From: Pontibacter litorisediminis
GTDB taxonomy: Bacteria > Bacteroidota > Bacteroidia > Cytophagales > Hymenobacteraceae
DNA length: 64,000 nt
Assembly: GCF_029360645.1 (NCBI RefSeq)
Contig: NZ_JARDUA010000004.1
Location: 62,001-126,000, forward strand
Reading direction: 5' to 3'
The notes below the pieces were generated by a model, which saw only the letters and a list, made by a program, of their open reading frames with translations, made no database searches and was not told the origin of the DNA. The translations under genes and the position numbers were made by a program. Shown piece by piece: positions 26,184 through 33,587 of this stretch. Within the stretch, counting starts at the first letter, position 1; each line of letters starts with the position of its first letter.

Positions 26184-27296
26184 ATGCTCCTCGAAAATCT
26201 CAGTCTGCTGTTTTTCAAAAACTACGAAGAGGCCGCGCTTAGCTTTTCGGAGCATATCAACTGTTTTATAGGCGATAACGGCAGCGGCAAGACCAACCTG
26301 CTCGATGCGATCCACTACCTCTCCATGACCAAAAGCGCCTTCCCCGGCACCGATGCGCAAAGTATAAAGCAGGGCGAGGACTTCTTTATGGTGAAGGGGC
26401 GCTTTGACATCTCAGGTGAGAAGCACACGGTGCAGGTGAGCCTGAAGCAGGGGCAGAAAAAGACCGTGACGCACAACAAGGCGCCCTACGAGAAGATCAG
26501 CGACCACATCGGCCGCTTTCCGGTGGTGCTCATCTCGCCCTACGACACCGACCTGATTCGGGAGGGCAGCGAGGAGCGTCGCAAGTACTTCGACAGCCTT
26601 ATGTCGCAGTACGACCACTTGTATCTGGAGCAACTGATACAGTATAACTACTTTTTGAAGCAGCGCAACTCCCTGCTGAAGCAGTTTGCCGAACGCCACT
26701 ACTACGACCGTGATTACCTGCAGATCCTGAACGAGCAGTTGGTGCCCCTGGGCGAAGAGCTGGCGCAGGCGCGGCAGCGGTTTCTGCAGGATTTCGTACC
26801 GATCTTTCAAAAGCACTACCACCACATCTCCGACAGCCACGAGGAGGTGACGCTTACCTACAAAAGCCAGCTGGAGAGCAGCGATTTTGCCTACCGGCTG
26901 CAGCAGGCCGAACGCAAGGACCTGGCCCTGCAGCGCACCACCGTGGGGCCGCACAAAGATGATTTCGTGTTTCTGATGGACGGCAACCCTGTGAAGAGCT
27001 TCGGCTCGCAGGGGCAGCAGAAAAGCTATGTGATCGCCCTGAAGCTGGCGCACTTCGAGGTGATGGACCAGCGGCAGCACCACAAGCCCCTGCTCCTGCT
27101 CGACGATATCTTTGACCGTCTGGACGAGAAGCGCATCACCAAGCTCATGCAAATGGTAGCCGCCCACACCTTCGGCCAGATCTTCCTGACAGACACCCAC
27201 CTGGAGCGCACCGACAAAATACTCGAAGGCCTCTCCGAAAGTATCCGTAGATTTGAGGTGAAGGAAGGGAAGGTGAAGGTGATTGGGGAGCTGTAG
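26184..27296 (+). CDS. recF: DNA replication/repair protein RecF
   Basis: 370 residues. RecF is an SMC-like ATPase that with RecO and RecR loads RecA on gapped DNA. Walker A GDNGSGKTNLLDAIHYLSM is near residue 31; the signature SFGSQGQQKSYVIALKLA is near residue 275; Walker B KPLLLLDDIFDRLDE follows at about 300 and the D-loop and switch region ITKLM...GQIFLTDTHLERT close the ATPase. Start MLLENLSLLFFKNYEEA is the family norm. The window also encodes recJ, another RecF-pathway member, 15 kb away. Confidence 0.96.
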   Translation: MLLENLSLLFFKNYEEAALSFSEHINCFIGDNGSGKTNLLDAIHYLSMTKSAFPGTDAQSIKQGEDFFMVKGRFDISGEKHTVQVSLKQGQKKTVTHNKAPYEKISDHIGRFPVVLISPYDTDLIREGSEERRKYFDSLMSQYDHLYLEQLIQYNYFLKQRNSLLKQFAERHYYDRDYLQILNEQLVPLGEELAQARQRFLQDFVPIFQKHYHHISDSHEEVTLTYKSQLESSDFAYRLQQAERKDLALQRTTVGPHKDDFVFLMDGNPVKSFGSQGQQKSYVIALKLAHFEVMDQRQHHKPLLLLDDIFDRLDEKRITKLMQMVAAHTFGQIFLTDTHLERTDKILEGLSESIRRFEVKEGKVKVIGEL

Positions 27297-27323
27297 TTTA
27301 TGGTTATAGCTGTAAACATTGAA

Positions 27324-27641
27324 ATGAATCTCTGGAACACGATTATAAAGTTCCTTCGTGAAGAGAACTGGAAGGTTCTTTATAAATATGATGGCTTCGA
27401 CGCAGGCATCGATTTTGATTTTCTGATACTTGAGAAGAATAACGAAGAAATATTATTTGGCTGGGATAATTGGTTTGAAGGCGAAATCAAATGCGAGGAA
27501 GCCCGTTTAAAGTATATAGAGCAGCACTTAACCATATCTTTCAAGTTGGGAGAACCTGAAAATCTTAAGCCAGAAATTATTGAACTGTATAGAAAGCAAA
27601 TAGCTAAGAAATGGTGGAAACCTAGTTGGTTTAGATTATGA
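27324..27641 (+). CDS. Small hypothetical protein between recF and the DciA-like gene
   Basis: 105 residues from the ATG at 27324 (MNLWNTIIKFLREENWKVLY); a start at 27300, right after the recF stop, would add eight residues. It is rich in Trp (seven), Glu and Lys with no signal peptide or membrane segment. The segments DAGIDFDFLILEKNNEEILFGWDNWFEGEIKC suggest a compact alpha/beta cytoplasmic protein. The DNA is distinctly more AT-rich than recF and the gene that follows, which points to a later insertion into a conserved neighbourhood. I do not recognise a family. Confidence 0.65.
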   Translation: MNLWNTIIKFLREENWKVLYKYDGFDAGIDFDFLILEKNNEEILFGWDNWFEGEIKCEEARLKYIEQHLTISFKLGEPENLKPEIIELYRKQIAKKWWKPSWFRL

Positions 27642-27730
27642 TAGATTACTCAGATCAACATTAACCTGCAGGTTATACTTAAGCTTTCTTATTCACTCAT
27701 TCACTCACCCACTCATTCAAAATTAAAAAC

Positions 27731-28054
27731 GTGCGCTACTACAAGAAGAAAGAGGCGATTGATAAACGCAAGGCAGACATCCAACCGATTGGGGAGAGCC
27801 TGAAGGCGCTGATGCAGGCCTACCGCCTGGATGGCAAGCTGAGTGAGGTGCAGCTGGTGCAAAACTGGGAGAAGATCATGGGTAAGCCGATCGCCCTGAA
27901 AACGCAGCAGCTATACTTTAAAGACGGCAAGCTGTTCGTGAAGCTCACCTCGGCCCCGCTCAAGCACGAGCTCAACATGTCGAAAAGTAAGGTAATTGAG
28001 ATCCTGAACATTGAGGCAGGCACCAACGTGGTGAAGGATATCGTCTTCCTGTAG
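27731..28054 (+). CDS. DUF721 (DciA-like) protein
   Basis: 107 residues with a GTG start at 27731. The DUF721 signature runs from IGESLKALMQAYRLDGKLSE through VQLVQNWEKIMGKPIALKT to LFVKLTSAPLKHELNMSKSKVIEILN. In many bacteria DciA, a DUF721 protein, loads the replicative helicase DnaB in place of DnaC. The short Bacteroidota form has only the KH-like DUF721 domain, as here. Position next to recF supports a DNA replication or repair role. A hairpin built of two AAGTATA motifs follows. Confidence 0.85.
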   Translation: MRYYKKKEAIDKRKADIQPIGESLKALMQAYRLDGKLSEVQLVQNWEKIMGKPIALKTQQLYFKDGKLFVKLTSAPLKHELNMSKSKVIEILNIEAGTNVVKDIVFL

Positions 28055-28074
28055 GTAACAGCATGCTTTCATTT

Positions 28075-28106
28075 TAAGTATAGTTATGCCAGAGTAACTA
28101 TACTTA
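28075..28106. other. 12-bp perfect inverted repeat made of two AAGTATA motifs
   Basis: TAAGTATAGTTA and TAACTATACTTA face each other across an eight-base loop. The second arm ends three bases before the ATG of the thioesterase gene, so the hairpin would bury the start region of the mRNA, or end the DciA-like transcript. No T tract follows, which argues against a standard terminator. Confidence 0.7.
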
Positions 28107-28109
28107 CCC

Positions 28110-28667
28110 ATGACCAACACCCACAACTTCCGCCCTGTTTCCTACTCCCGCACCACCCTTACCGAGCTCATGATCCCGAGCTACGCCAACTTCGGCGGCA
28201 AAATACACGGTGGCATCCTGCTTTCTTTGATGGATAAGGTGGCCTATGCCTGTTCTGCCAAGCATGCCGGCAATTATTGCGTTACGGTCTCGGTGGATGG
28301 CGTAAACTTTCTGCAACCTGTGGAGGTAGGCGAATTGGTGTCGCTAAAGGCCTCGGTGAACTATGTGGGCAACACCTCGCTGATGGTAGGCATCCGTGTG
28401 ATAGCCGAGAACGTGAAAACCGGCGTTGTAAAGCACACCAACACCTCCTACTTTACCATGGTGGCCAAAGGCGACGATGAAAAGCCTGCTCAGGTACCCG
28501 GCCTTCTACTCGAAACGCGCGAAGACGGCCGCCGCTTTCTGGAGGCTATCAAACGCCGTGAGCTGTCGCGCCGCTACCAGACCGAACTTGCCAACTCCAA
28601 AACCATACTTCAGGTAGAACAGGAACTGCACCTGCTTCAGCAGGAACGGTGCAAGGTGGCATTTTAA
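28110..28667 (+). CDS. Hotdog-fold acyl-CoA thioesterase
   Basis: 185 residues with one HotDog domain of the YciA/BFIT type. Such enzymes hydrolyse acyl-CoA to free acid and CoA. Key segments are MIPSYANFGGKIHGGILLSLMDKVAYACSAKHAG, where NFGGKIHGG holds the substrate loop, and TVSVDGVNFLQPVEVGELVSLKASVNYVGNTSLMVGIRV. The C-terminal 40 residues are a charged helix. The ATG lies inside or just after a strong hairpin, which may affect translation. Substrate length is unknown. Confidence 0.9.
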   Translation: MTNTHNFRPVSYSRTTLTELMIPSYANFGGKIHGGILLSLMDKVAYACSAKHAGNYCVTVSVDGVNFLQPVEVGELVSLKASVNYVGNTSLMVGIRVIAENVKTGVVKHTNTSYFTMVAKGDDEKPAQVPGLLLETREDGRRFLEAIKRRELSRRYQTELANSKTILQVEQELHLLQQERCKVAF

Positions 28668-28827
28668 TTTGTCTGAATCAGGATTTGCAGGATGTAAGGA
28701 TGGCAAGATATACTGTGAGGCCAGGTCTAATCACCGCTATAGTACCCCACCTCAGCCCTTCCCTAAGAACAGGGGAGGGAGTTTGGCAGTACCGGCTCCA
28801 ACCACCCCTACCCCTCCTTAGCCAAGG

Positions 28828-29325
28828 AGGGAGCCTGTAACTGCTCTGGCTAAAGTATAAATTTCATAGTTGCTGCCGTTGCGTGGACAGGTCGCGACCT
28901 GTCCCTACAAGTATAAACCCACCCCTTAGCCCCTCCGAGGAGGGGAATTGCTCGTGAACGATTATCATCCCCCTGCCCCCTTCCAAGGGGGACTTTGGGT
29001 CAAGTTGCATAAGCGGTGGCTATCGAAAACTGATCCCAGTCCTTGGGTGGGGGTAGGGCCCCTCGACAAAGAGCGCCTTCTAGATTTCCGGTTTCGCTTC
29101 AGCGAAATTGCGATGTCAGGAGCAAAGGAAAAGCTCGCAGCGCGATGCCCTTATCGAGGGCCCCTACCCCCAGGACGAGCCCTCTCGGGCTGGAGAGCAC
29201 CAAAGCAGGAAATGCAACTATAGGTAAGTTAGTCTATAGGATGAACAGCAGCTAGGAAGGATAGCCTGGTGCCAGTTGCGGGAAGCGGCGGCTAAGAGAG
29301 GCACAAGCGGACGCTTGCGCCAGGG
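28828..29325 (+). repeat. Mosaic intergenic repeat, copy B
   Basis: The largest copy, within a 914 bp gene-free stretch (28668-29581). It aligns along its length with copy A: GAGCCTGT, CTAAAGTATAAATTTCATAG, ACCCACCCC plus a CCTCCGAGGAGG hairpin, TCATCCCCC, GCAT/GGTGGCTATC, CTGATCCCAGTCCTTGGGT, GGAAAAGCTCGCAGCGCGA, GACGAGCCCTCTCGGGCTGG and GGCACAAGCGGACGCTTGCG. It holds extra modules absent from A, including a GACAGGTCGCGACCTGTC palindrome near 28889. ORFs inside are not conserved between copies. Confidence 0.8.
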
Positions 29326-29382
29326 TAGTATAGCAGCAAGTATAACCTGAAGTATAAAAGTATAGCCTAAGTATAAAGTATG
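29326..29382 (+). repeat. Cluster of AAGTATA-type motifs
   Basis: Directly after repeat copy B, AGTATA occurs five times in about 55 bases, four of them as AAGTATA, all in the same direction. It is the densest cluster of the motif seen in the window. Confidence 0.75.
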
Positions 29383-29423
29383 GCTTTTCAAGCCAGTCGA
29401 TTTGCAAACTCGATATCATTGTA

Positions 29424-29453
29424 GGACACAAGTCTGAAGACTTGCGCCAGGGG
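29424..29453 (+). repeat. Solo copy of the terminal hairpin module of the intergenic repeat
   Basis: Reads ACACAAGTCTGAAGACTTGC followed by GCCAGGGG. It is the same module as the ends of copies A and B (CACAAGCGGACGCTTGCGCC), but the stem bases are changed on both sides so that pairing is kept (CAAGTCT with AGACTTG). Confidence 0.65.
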
Positions 29454-29581
29454 AAAAGCCAAATTCACAAACGGGCACCTGCGCCAGAAAAACCGTGGAA
29501 CTACGGTAGAAACACCTCTGACTCCCATTTCTCCCATATCCTTTGTACCTTGTAACATCGATCATACACCTAAACTTACAA

Positions 29582-30964
29582 ATGACCACTAAATCTACCC
29601 TTAAGCCACTGCTGGCACTGCTGCTGCTGGCAGGCGCTCCCCTACTCACCCCAACCCAAAGCATAGCCCAGGAAGTTGTCCGACAGGACGATGATATCAA
29701 AAAAATGATCAACCAGATCTCAGCAGAGAACCTGGAGCAGTTGGTGCGTAAAATGGTGAGCTTCGGCACGCGCCATACGTTGAGCAGCACCACCAGCAAG
29801 AAAGAAGGCATCGGCGCAGCCCGTGAGTGGGTAAAGTCCGAGTTCGAGAAGTATGCCCAGGCCTCCGGCGGCCGCATGACCGTGGAGATGGACAAGTTCG
29901 TGGTAAAAGCCGATGGTCGCCGTGTGCCGCAGGACACGGAGATGGCCAACGTCATGGCTATTTTAAAAGGCACCGACCCGAATGATGACCGCGTGATCAT
30001 AGTGGGCGGCCACCTCGACTCCAGAGCTACTGACGTGATGGACGCTAAAAGCAAGGCCCCCGGCGCCAACGACGATGCCTCCGGCGTGGCCATGGTCATG
30101 GAAATGGCCCGCGTGATGGCTTCGCAGAAATTTCCGGCTACACTCGTTTTTGTGGCCTTCCAGGGCGAGGAGCAGGGCCTTTACGGCTCCTCCCACCTGG
30201 CCGAGCGCGCCAAGAAAGAAGGCTGGAACCTGGTTGCCATGCAGAACAACGACATTGTGGGCAACTCTTTTTCGGCAGAGAGCGGCCTGCATGATAACAC
30301 CAGGGTGCGCATTTTCAGCGAAGGCACACCGGTAAACGAATCGGAAGAGCAGGCGCGGCTCCGCAGGACGCTCGGCACCGAGAACGACAGCCCAAGCCGT
30401 AACCTGGCCCGCTACATGGAGCTGGTGGGCGAGAAGTACGTGGACCAAATGGATGTGGTGCTGGTACACCGGGCAGACCGCTTTCTGCGCGGCGGCGACC
30501 ACACACCGTTTAACCGCCAGGGTTTTGCCGCGGTGCGCATGAGTGAAATGAACGAGGACTTCGACCACCAGCACCAGGATGTGCGCAAGGAAAACGGCAA
30601 GCAGTACGGCGACCTGCCCGAGTTCATGGATTTTGAGTACCTGCGCAAGAACACGGCCGTGAACCTGGCAAGTATGGCCAGCCTGGGATGGGCGCCCGCC
30701 GCACCTGAGAAAGTGGGTGTACTTACCTCCAACCTTACCAACAAAACCGACCTGCAGTGGCAGGCTCCGGCCAAAGGCGGCAAGCCAGCCGGTTATTACG
30801 TGCTGATGCGGGAGACGAATAGCTCCAATTGGGAGAAACGCTTTTATGTAACCGAAACCAACGCGACGCTGCCCTACTCCAAGGACAACTACTTCTTTGC
30901 TGTGCAGTCGGTAGATAAGGAGGGGCACGCCAGCCTGCCCGTACTGCCCGTGCCGGTGCGTTAA
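29582..30964 (+). CDS. Secreted M28 family metallopeptidase
   Basis: 460 residues from the ATG at 29582 (MTTKSTLKPLLALLLL), giving a signal peptide that ends near SIAQ; the ORF extends 13 residues upstream. Peptidase family M28 contains di-zinc aminopeptidases. Ligands are visible in order: His in VGGHLDSRA, Asp in PGANDDASGV, the catalytic Glu pair in FVAFQGEEQGLYGS, Asp in MQNNDIVGN and a late His in GGDHTPFNRQGF. The last 90 residues form a fibronectin type III-like domain (LTNKTDLQWQAPAKGGKPAGYYVLMR), unusual but seen in secreted Bacteroidota enzymes. The beta-lactamase gene follows after 11 bases, so they may be cotranscribed. Confidence 0.92.
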   Translation: MTTKSTLKPLLALLLLAGAPLLTPTQSIAQEVVRQDDDIKKMINQISAENLEQLVRKMVSFGTRHTLSSTTSKKEGIGAAREWVKSEFEKYAQASGGRMTVEMDKFVVKADGRRVPQDTEMANVMAILKGTDPNDDRVIIVGGHLDSRATDVMDAKSKAPGANDDASGVAMVMEMARVMASQKFPATLVFVAFQGEEQGLYGSSHLAERAKKEGWNLVAMQNNDIVGNSFSAESGLHDNTRVRIFSEGTPVNESEEQARLRRTLGTENDSPSRNLARYMELVGEKYVDQMDVVLVHRADRFLRGGDHTPFNRQGFAAVRMSEMNEDFDHQHQDVRKENGKQYGDLPEFMDFEYLRKNTAVNLASMASLGWAPAAPEKVGVLTSNLTNKTDLQWQAPAKGGKPAGYYVLMRETNSSNWEKRFYVTETNATLPYSKDNYFFAVQSVDKEGHASLPVLPVPVR

Positions 30965-30975
30965 GCAAACCAGAC

Positions 30976-31704
30976 ATGAAACATTTGCTGCATTCTATAC
31001 TTTGCCTGCTGCTCCTGACCTCCGCTTATGCGCTGGAGGCGCAGGGGCAGCAGCTGAAGCTAACCAAGCTGGCGCCTAAAGTGTGGGTTCATACGTCGTA
31101 TAGCACCTATCAAGGCATTTTGGTGCCATCGCACGGCCTGGTAGTTTCTACGAAAGACGGTGCGGTGCTGGTAGATACCGGCTGGGGCAACAAGCCTACA
31201 CAAGAGTTGCTGGCATGGGTAAAGACCAACCTAAAGAAGCCCGTGAAGGTATGTTTGCCCACGCATTGGCACGACGACAAGCTGGGCGGCATGAGCGCGG
31301 TACAGCAGCAGGGCGTTCCGGTGGTTACCTCAGAGCTTACAGCCATACTTGCCGCCGGGAACAAGAAGGGAACGCCGGACATTACCTTCGCCACAGACAC
31401 AAGCTTTACGCTTGGCGGGCAGCAGTTTGAAGTATACTTCCCCGGCGGCGGCCACACTGCCGATAACGTGGTGGTATACTTGCCGCAGCAAAAGATCCTG
31501 TTTGGCGGCTGCCTGGTCAAGGACCTGCAGGCAAAGAACCTGGGCAACACCGCCGATGCCGATCTTAGCAACTGGCCACTTGCCATAAAGCGCTTGCAGC
31601 AGCGCTACCCCAAGGCAAAAGTGGTGGTGCCAAGCCACGGCCCCTGGGGCGATAAAGCTTTGCTCAGCCATACATTAGAACTGTTGCAAAAGCAGGAGCC
31701 GTAA
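30976..31704 (+). CDS. Subclass B1 metallo-beta-lactamase
   Basis: 242 residues with signal peptide (about 1-24). B1 enzymes are secreted di-zinc hydrolases that open beta-lactams, including carbapenems. All six zinc ligands are present: H97, H99 and D101 in PTHWHDDKLGG, H160 in GGGHTADN, C179 in FGGCLVK and H221 in PSHGPWGD. The B1 residue Asn in NLGNTADADLSNW is also present. Position 121 (standard numbering) is Lys rather than Arg or Cys. It follows the M28 peptidase gene by 11 bases with no mobile-element marks, so it looks like a resident chromosomal gene. Activity against real drugs is not shown by sequence. Confidence 0.92.
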   Translation: MKHLLHSILCLLLLTSAYALEAQGQQLKLTKLAPKVWVHTSYSTYQGILVPSHGLVVSTKDGAVLVDTGWGNKPTQELLAWVKTNLKKPVKVCLPTHWHDDKLGGMSAVQQQGVPVVTSELTAILAAGNKKGTPDITFATDTSFTLGGQQFEVYFPGGGHTADNVVVYLPQQKILFGGCLVKDLQAKNLGNTADADLSNWPLAIKRLQQRYPKAKVVVPSHGPWGDKALLSHTLELLQKQEP

Positions 31705-31720
31705 TCTTTTAAGTCATATA

Positions 31721-31760
31721 AAAGGAAAGGCCGGGGCAAAACAGCCCCGGCCTTTCCTTT
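31721..31760 (+). terminator. Terminator after the metallo-beta-lactamase gene
   Basis: A perfect 17 bp stem from AAAGGAAAGGCCGGGGC with loop AAAACA. It lies 16 bases after the stop codon between convergent genes and probably serves both strands. Confidence 0.88.
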
Positions 31761-31783
31761 TATACTTTAAACTGCAGTTATAC

Positions 31784-32050
31784 TTAATCCCTGCTCACCA
31801 ACTTGTTGAAGTTGCCGTTCGGGTCGTGCAGCAGGGCCAGCTTGTTGTTATCAAACTCCTCAAAGAACTCGTCCCAGCTGATTTCCTCAAAGCTGTCGTT
31901 GTCGTCGCTCTTCTTGGGGAAGTGGATGCGCAGCACGCCTTCGCCGCTGCCGTCGTTCTCGGTGCCTTTTATCACGCTGGGCACGCCGCCGTGCTTCTTG
32001 GCCCATTCCTGTATCTCCTTATGGTTTGTTGTTTTCTTTGATTCGCTCAT
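31784..32050 (-). CDS. Small conserved Bacteroidota protein, function unknown
   Basis: 88 residues, soluble, no signal peptide. It begins MSESKKTTNHKEIQEWAKKHG, then GGVPSVIKGTEND, GEGVLRIHFPKKSDDND, EEISWDEFFEEFDNNKLALL and ends with FNKLVSRD. This pattern is a small protein family that databases often label '1,4-alpha-glucan branching enzyme'; the length and lack of any GH13 motif make that label wrong. In other genomes it is a stand-alone gene. A stress-related or DNA-independent cytoplasmic role is unknown. Confidence 0.8.
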   Translation of the reverse strand: MSESKKTTNHKEIQEWAKKHGGVPSVIKGTENDGSGEGVLRIHFPKKSDDNDSFEEISWDEFFEEFDNNKLALLHDPNGNFNKLVSRD

Positions 32051-32127
32051 AGCTTTATGATGGTTTTTAAGTTCGTTTTCTGCTTTTAGCTATACGCGCT
32101 GCCTCCGGTAAAGGATAGGCTATAAAA

Positions 32128-32152
32128 AAGCAGCCCTAGGGAAAGGCTGCTT
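32128..32152 (-). terminator. Terminator after the DUF2807 gene
   Basis: AAGCAGCC and GGCTGCTT form eight pairs around a nine-base loop; on the minus strand six T follow. It is 30 bases after the stop codon. Confidence 0.72.
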
Positions 32153-32182
32153 CTTTGCATTATAGGTAGTGTATTCTCTTCG

Positions 32183-32908
32183 TTAGAGTTTGCCCACACG
32201 CGCCGCGGAACTTACATTAGAGGTGATGCTCGGGCTGCCTTTGTAGTATACGGCCGACGCGCCCGATGCATTAATGTCCAGCGCCTCCTGCGCGTATACT
32301 TTCACGCTGCTGGCACCGCTGGCCTGCACGTACACCTGCTTTGCCTCCAGCTCCGATGCCTCCATTTTAGACGCTCCGGACAGCTGCATGTTCACCTCGC
32401 CAGCCTTGCCTAGCAGCTCCACCTTGCTGGCGCCGCTCAGGTTGCCTTTCACCTGGTCTGTGGCAATAGTCAGCTTCACGTTGGAGCCGCCGCTCATGTC
32501 CAGCTTCAGCACAGGCGCCTTAAAGCTGGAGTTGCCGATTACCTTCACACCCCCGCTGATGTTGATGCTTTCCATGTTCTGCAGCGTTACGAAGGCCTTC
32601 ATGCTCTTGCTGGTGCTGATGCCCTTGTCGTTATAGATGTGCAGGATACCGTTGCGTACCTCGGTCTTGATGTTGTCCAGCAGGTTCTCCTGTGCCTCCA
32701 GGCGCACGCCTTCGTTGCTTCCCTGCGTCACCTCCACTACAAAGCCACCGCTCACCTCAATGCCCCTGATGTTGGATACGCTCCTGCTCTGCGACTTCAC
32801 CTCGCCGCTGCCTTTTATACTTTGCGCCATAACCGCCGGCAGGCTCAGCAGCATAAAAGCAAAAAACATAAGCCCGAAAGCCGCTCTGTGTACATTACTG
32901 ATCTTCAT
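32183..32908 (-). CDS. Head GIN domain (DUF2807) secreted protein
   Basis: 241 residues with signal peptide (about 1-28, ending VMAQS). The DUF2807 beta-helix-like repeat is plain: RGIEVSGGFVVEVTQGSNEGVRLEAQ, then runs of the form INISGGVKVIG, LDMSGGSNVKLTI, LSGASKVELLG, LSGASKMEASE, ASGASSVKVYA and ASGASAVYYKGSP. The regular Ser-Gly-Ala turn repeats suggest a right-handed beta solenoid on the cell surface or in the periplasm. It is common in Bacteroidota; no enzymatic role is known. Confidence 0.92.
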   Translation of the reverse strand: MKISNVHRAAFGLMFFAFMLLSLPAVMAQSIKGSGEVKSQSRSVSNIRGIEVSGGFVVEVTQGSNEGVRLEAQENLLDNIKTEVRNGILHIYNDKGISTSKSMKAFVTLQNMESINISGGVKVIGNSSFKAPVLKLDMSGGSNVKLTIATDQVKGNLSGASKVELLGKAGEVNMQLSGASKMEASELEAKQVYVQASGASSVKVYAQEALDINASGASAVYYKGSPSITSNVSSAARVGKL

Positions 32909-33014
32909 AGTATAGTTTTTTGGTTAGTGATTCTGTCAAACTTGCTTATCTGCAGGAGATATGCATAAAAGATGCCGCATTTTCCGGAAGGTTGCCTCGG
33001 GCTGCAAAAAACTT

Positions 33015-33380
33015 TTACGCCTGTCCCCGGGCCAGCGGCTTGTTCATCCAGGCTTGGTACACGGCGGCCCCTACCCCATACGCTGCCACATCCCAGGGAT
33101 CAGCGGTATACTTTTGGTGCAGCAGCGGCAGCAGCCCTTCGAAAACCACGCTAAAGAGCAGCAGCGCCAGCAATGTAAAACGCTGCGGCAGCACAAAGCC
33201 GGGGTTTCTGAAGTACAGGCGCTCGGCGGCCAGGGCAACAGTAAGCGCGAGCGGCAGCACCAGCAGGTCGTCGAGGTGCGTGTGCAGTGGCCAAACATAA
33301 ATTCCCGCCAGTTCTAACAGCTGGTTGGCCGCGGCTAGCACCAAAAAGAAGACAAAGAGCGGCTGACGCAGCGTAGCCAT
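33015..33380 (-). CDS. Multi-pass membrane protein, unknown function
   Basis: 121 residues from the ATG at 33380 (MATLRQPLFVFFLVLAAA), which starts three bases after the stop of the zinc-ribbon gene; the longer ORF from 33467 overlaps that gene and is rejected. Four hydrophobic helices are visible, with polar loops GIYVWPLHTHLDDLL and YTADPWDVAAYGVGAA. It resembles small Bacteroidota proteins that are sometimes called magnesium citrate secondary transporter, a label I cannot support. It forms a two-gene unit with the zinc-ribbon gene. Confidence 0.72.
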   Translation of the reverse strand: MATLRQPLFVFFLVLAAANQLLELAGIYVWPLHTHLDDLLVLPLALTVALAAERLYFRNPGFVLPQRFTLLALLLFSVVFEGLLPLLHQKYTADPWDVAAYGVGAAVYQAWMNKPLARGQA

Positions 33381-33382
33381 GG

Positions 33383-33583
33383 CTACAGTGCCACAAGGCC
33401 TATGGCCAGCATGATGCTGCCCAGTATCAGCAGAAACACCTCCGTTGGGGTCAGGTTCTTGAACCACTCGGGTTTAGGGGTGGCCAGTAATTGCCCGCAC
33501 TCGGGGCATTGCTTTGTTCTGCGGGGCACGGTGGCACCGCAGTTAGGGCAGGTTTTGGTAGCAGGTGTATCGGGGGTAGCCAT
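33383..33583 (-). CDS. Zinc-ribbon single-pass membrane protein
   Basis: 66 residues. A short N-terminus is followed by a four-cysteine zinc ribbon, CPNCGA and CPECGQ (residues 12-32), and a C-terminal helix LTPTEVFLLILGSIMLAIGLVAL that ends the protein, so the ribbon faces the cytoplasm. An exact -7 element lies five bases before the ATG, which could make the mRNA leaderless. The next gene starts at once after the stop, indicating coupling. Function unknown. Confidence 0.8.
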   Translation of the reverse strand: MATPDTPATKTCPNCGATVPRRTKQCPECGQLLATPKPEWFKNLTPTEVFLLILGSIMLAIGLVAL

Positions 33584-33587
33584 GCTA

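Noticed and set aside
29543..29581. Upstream start of the M28 peptidase gene
   Set aside because: It would put 13 residues before a good signal peptide; the ATG at 29582 is preferred.
31784..32050. 1,4-alpha-glucan branching enzyme, the usual database label for similar small proteins
   Set aside because: 88 residues with no glycoside hydrolase motif cannot be that enzyme.
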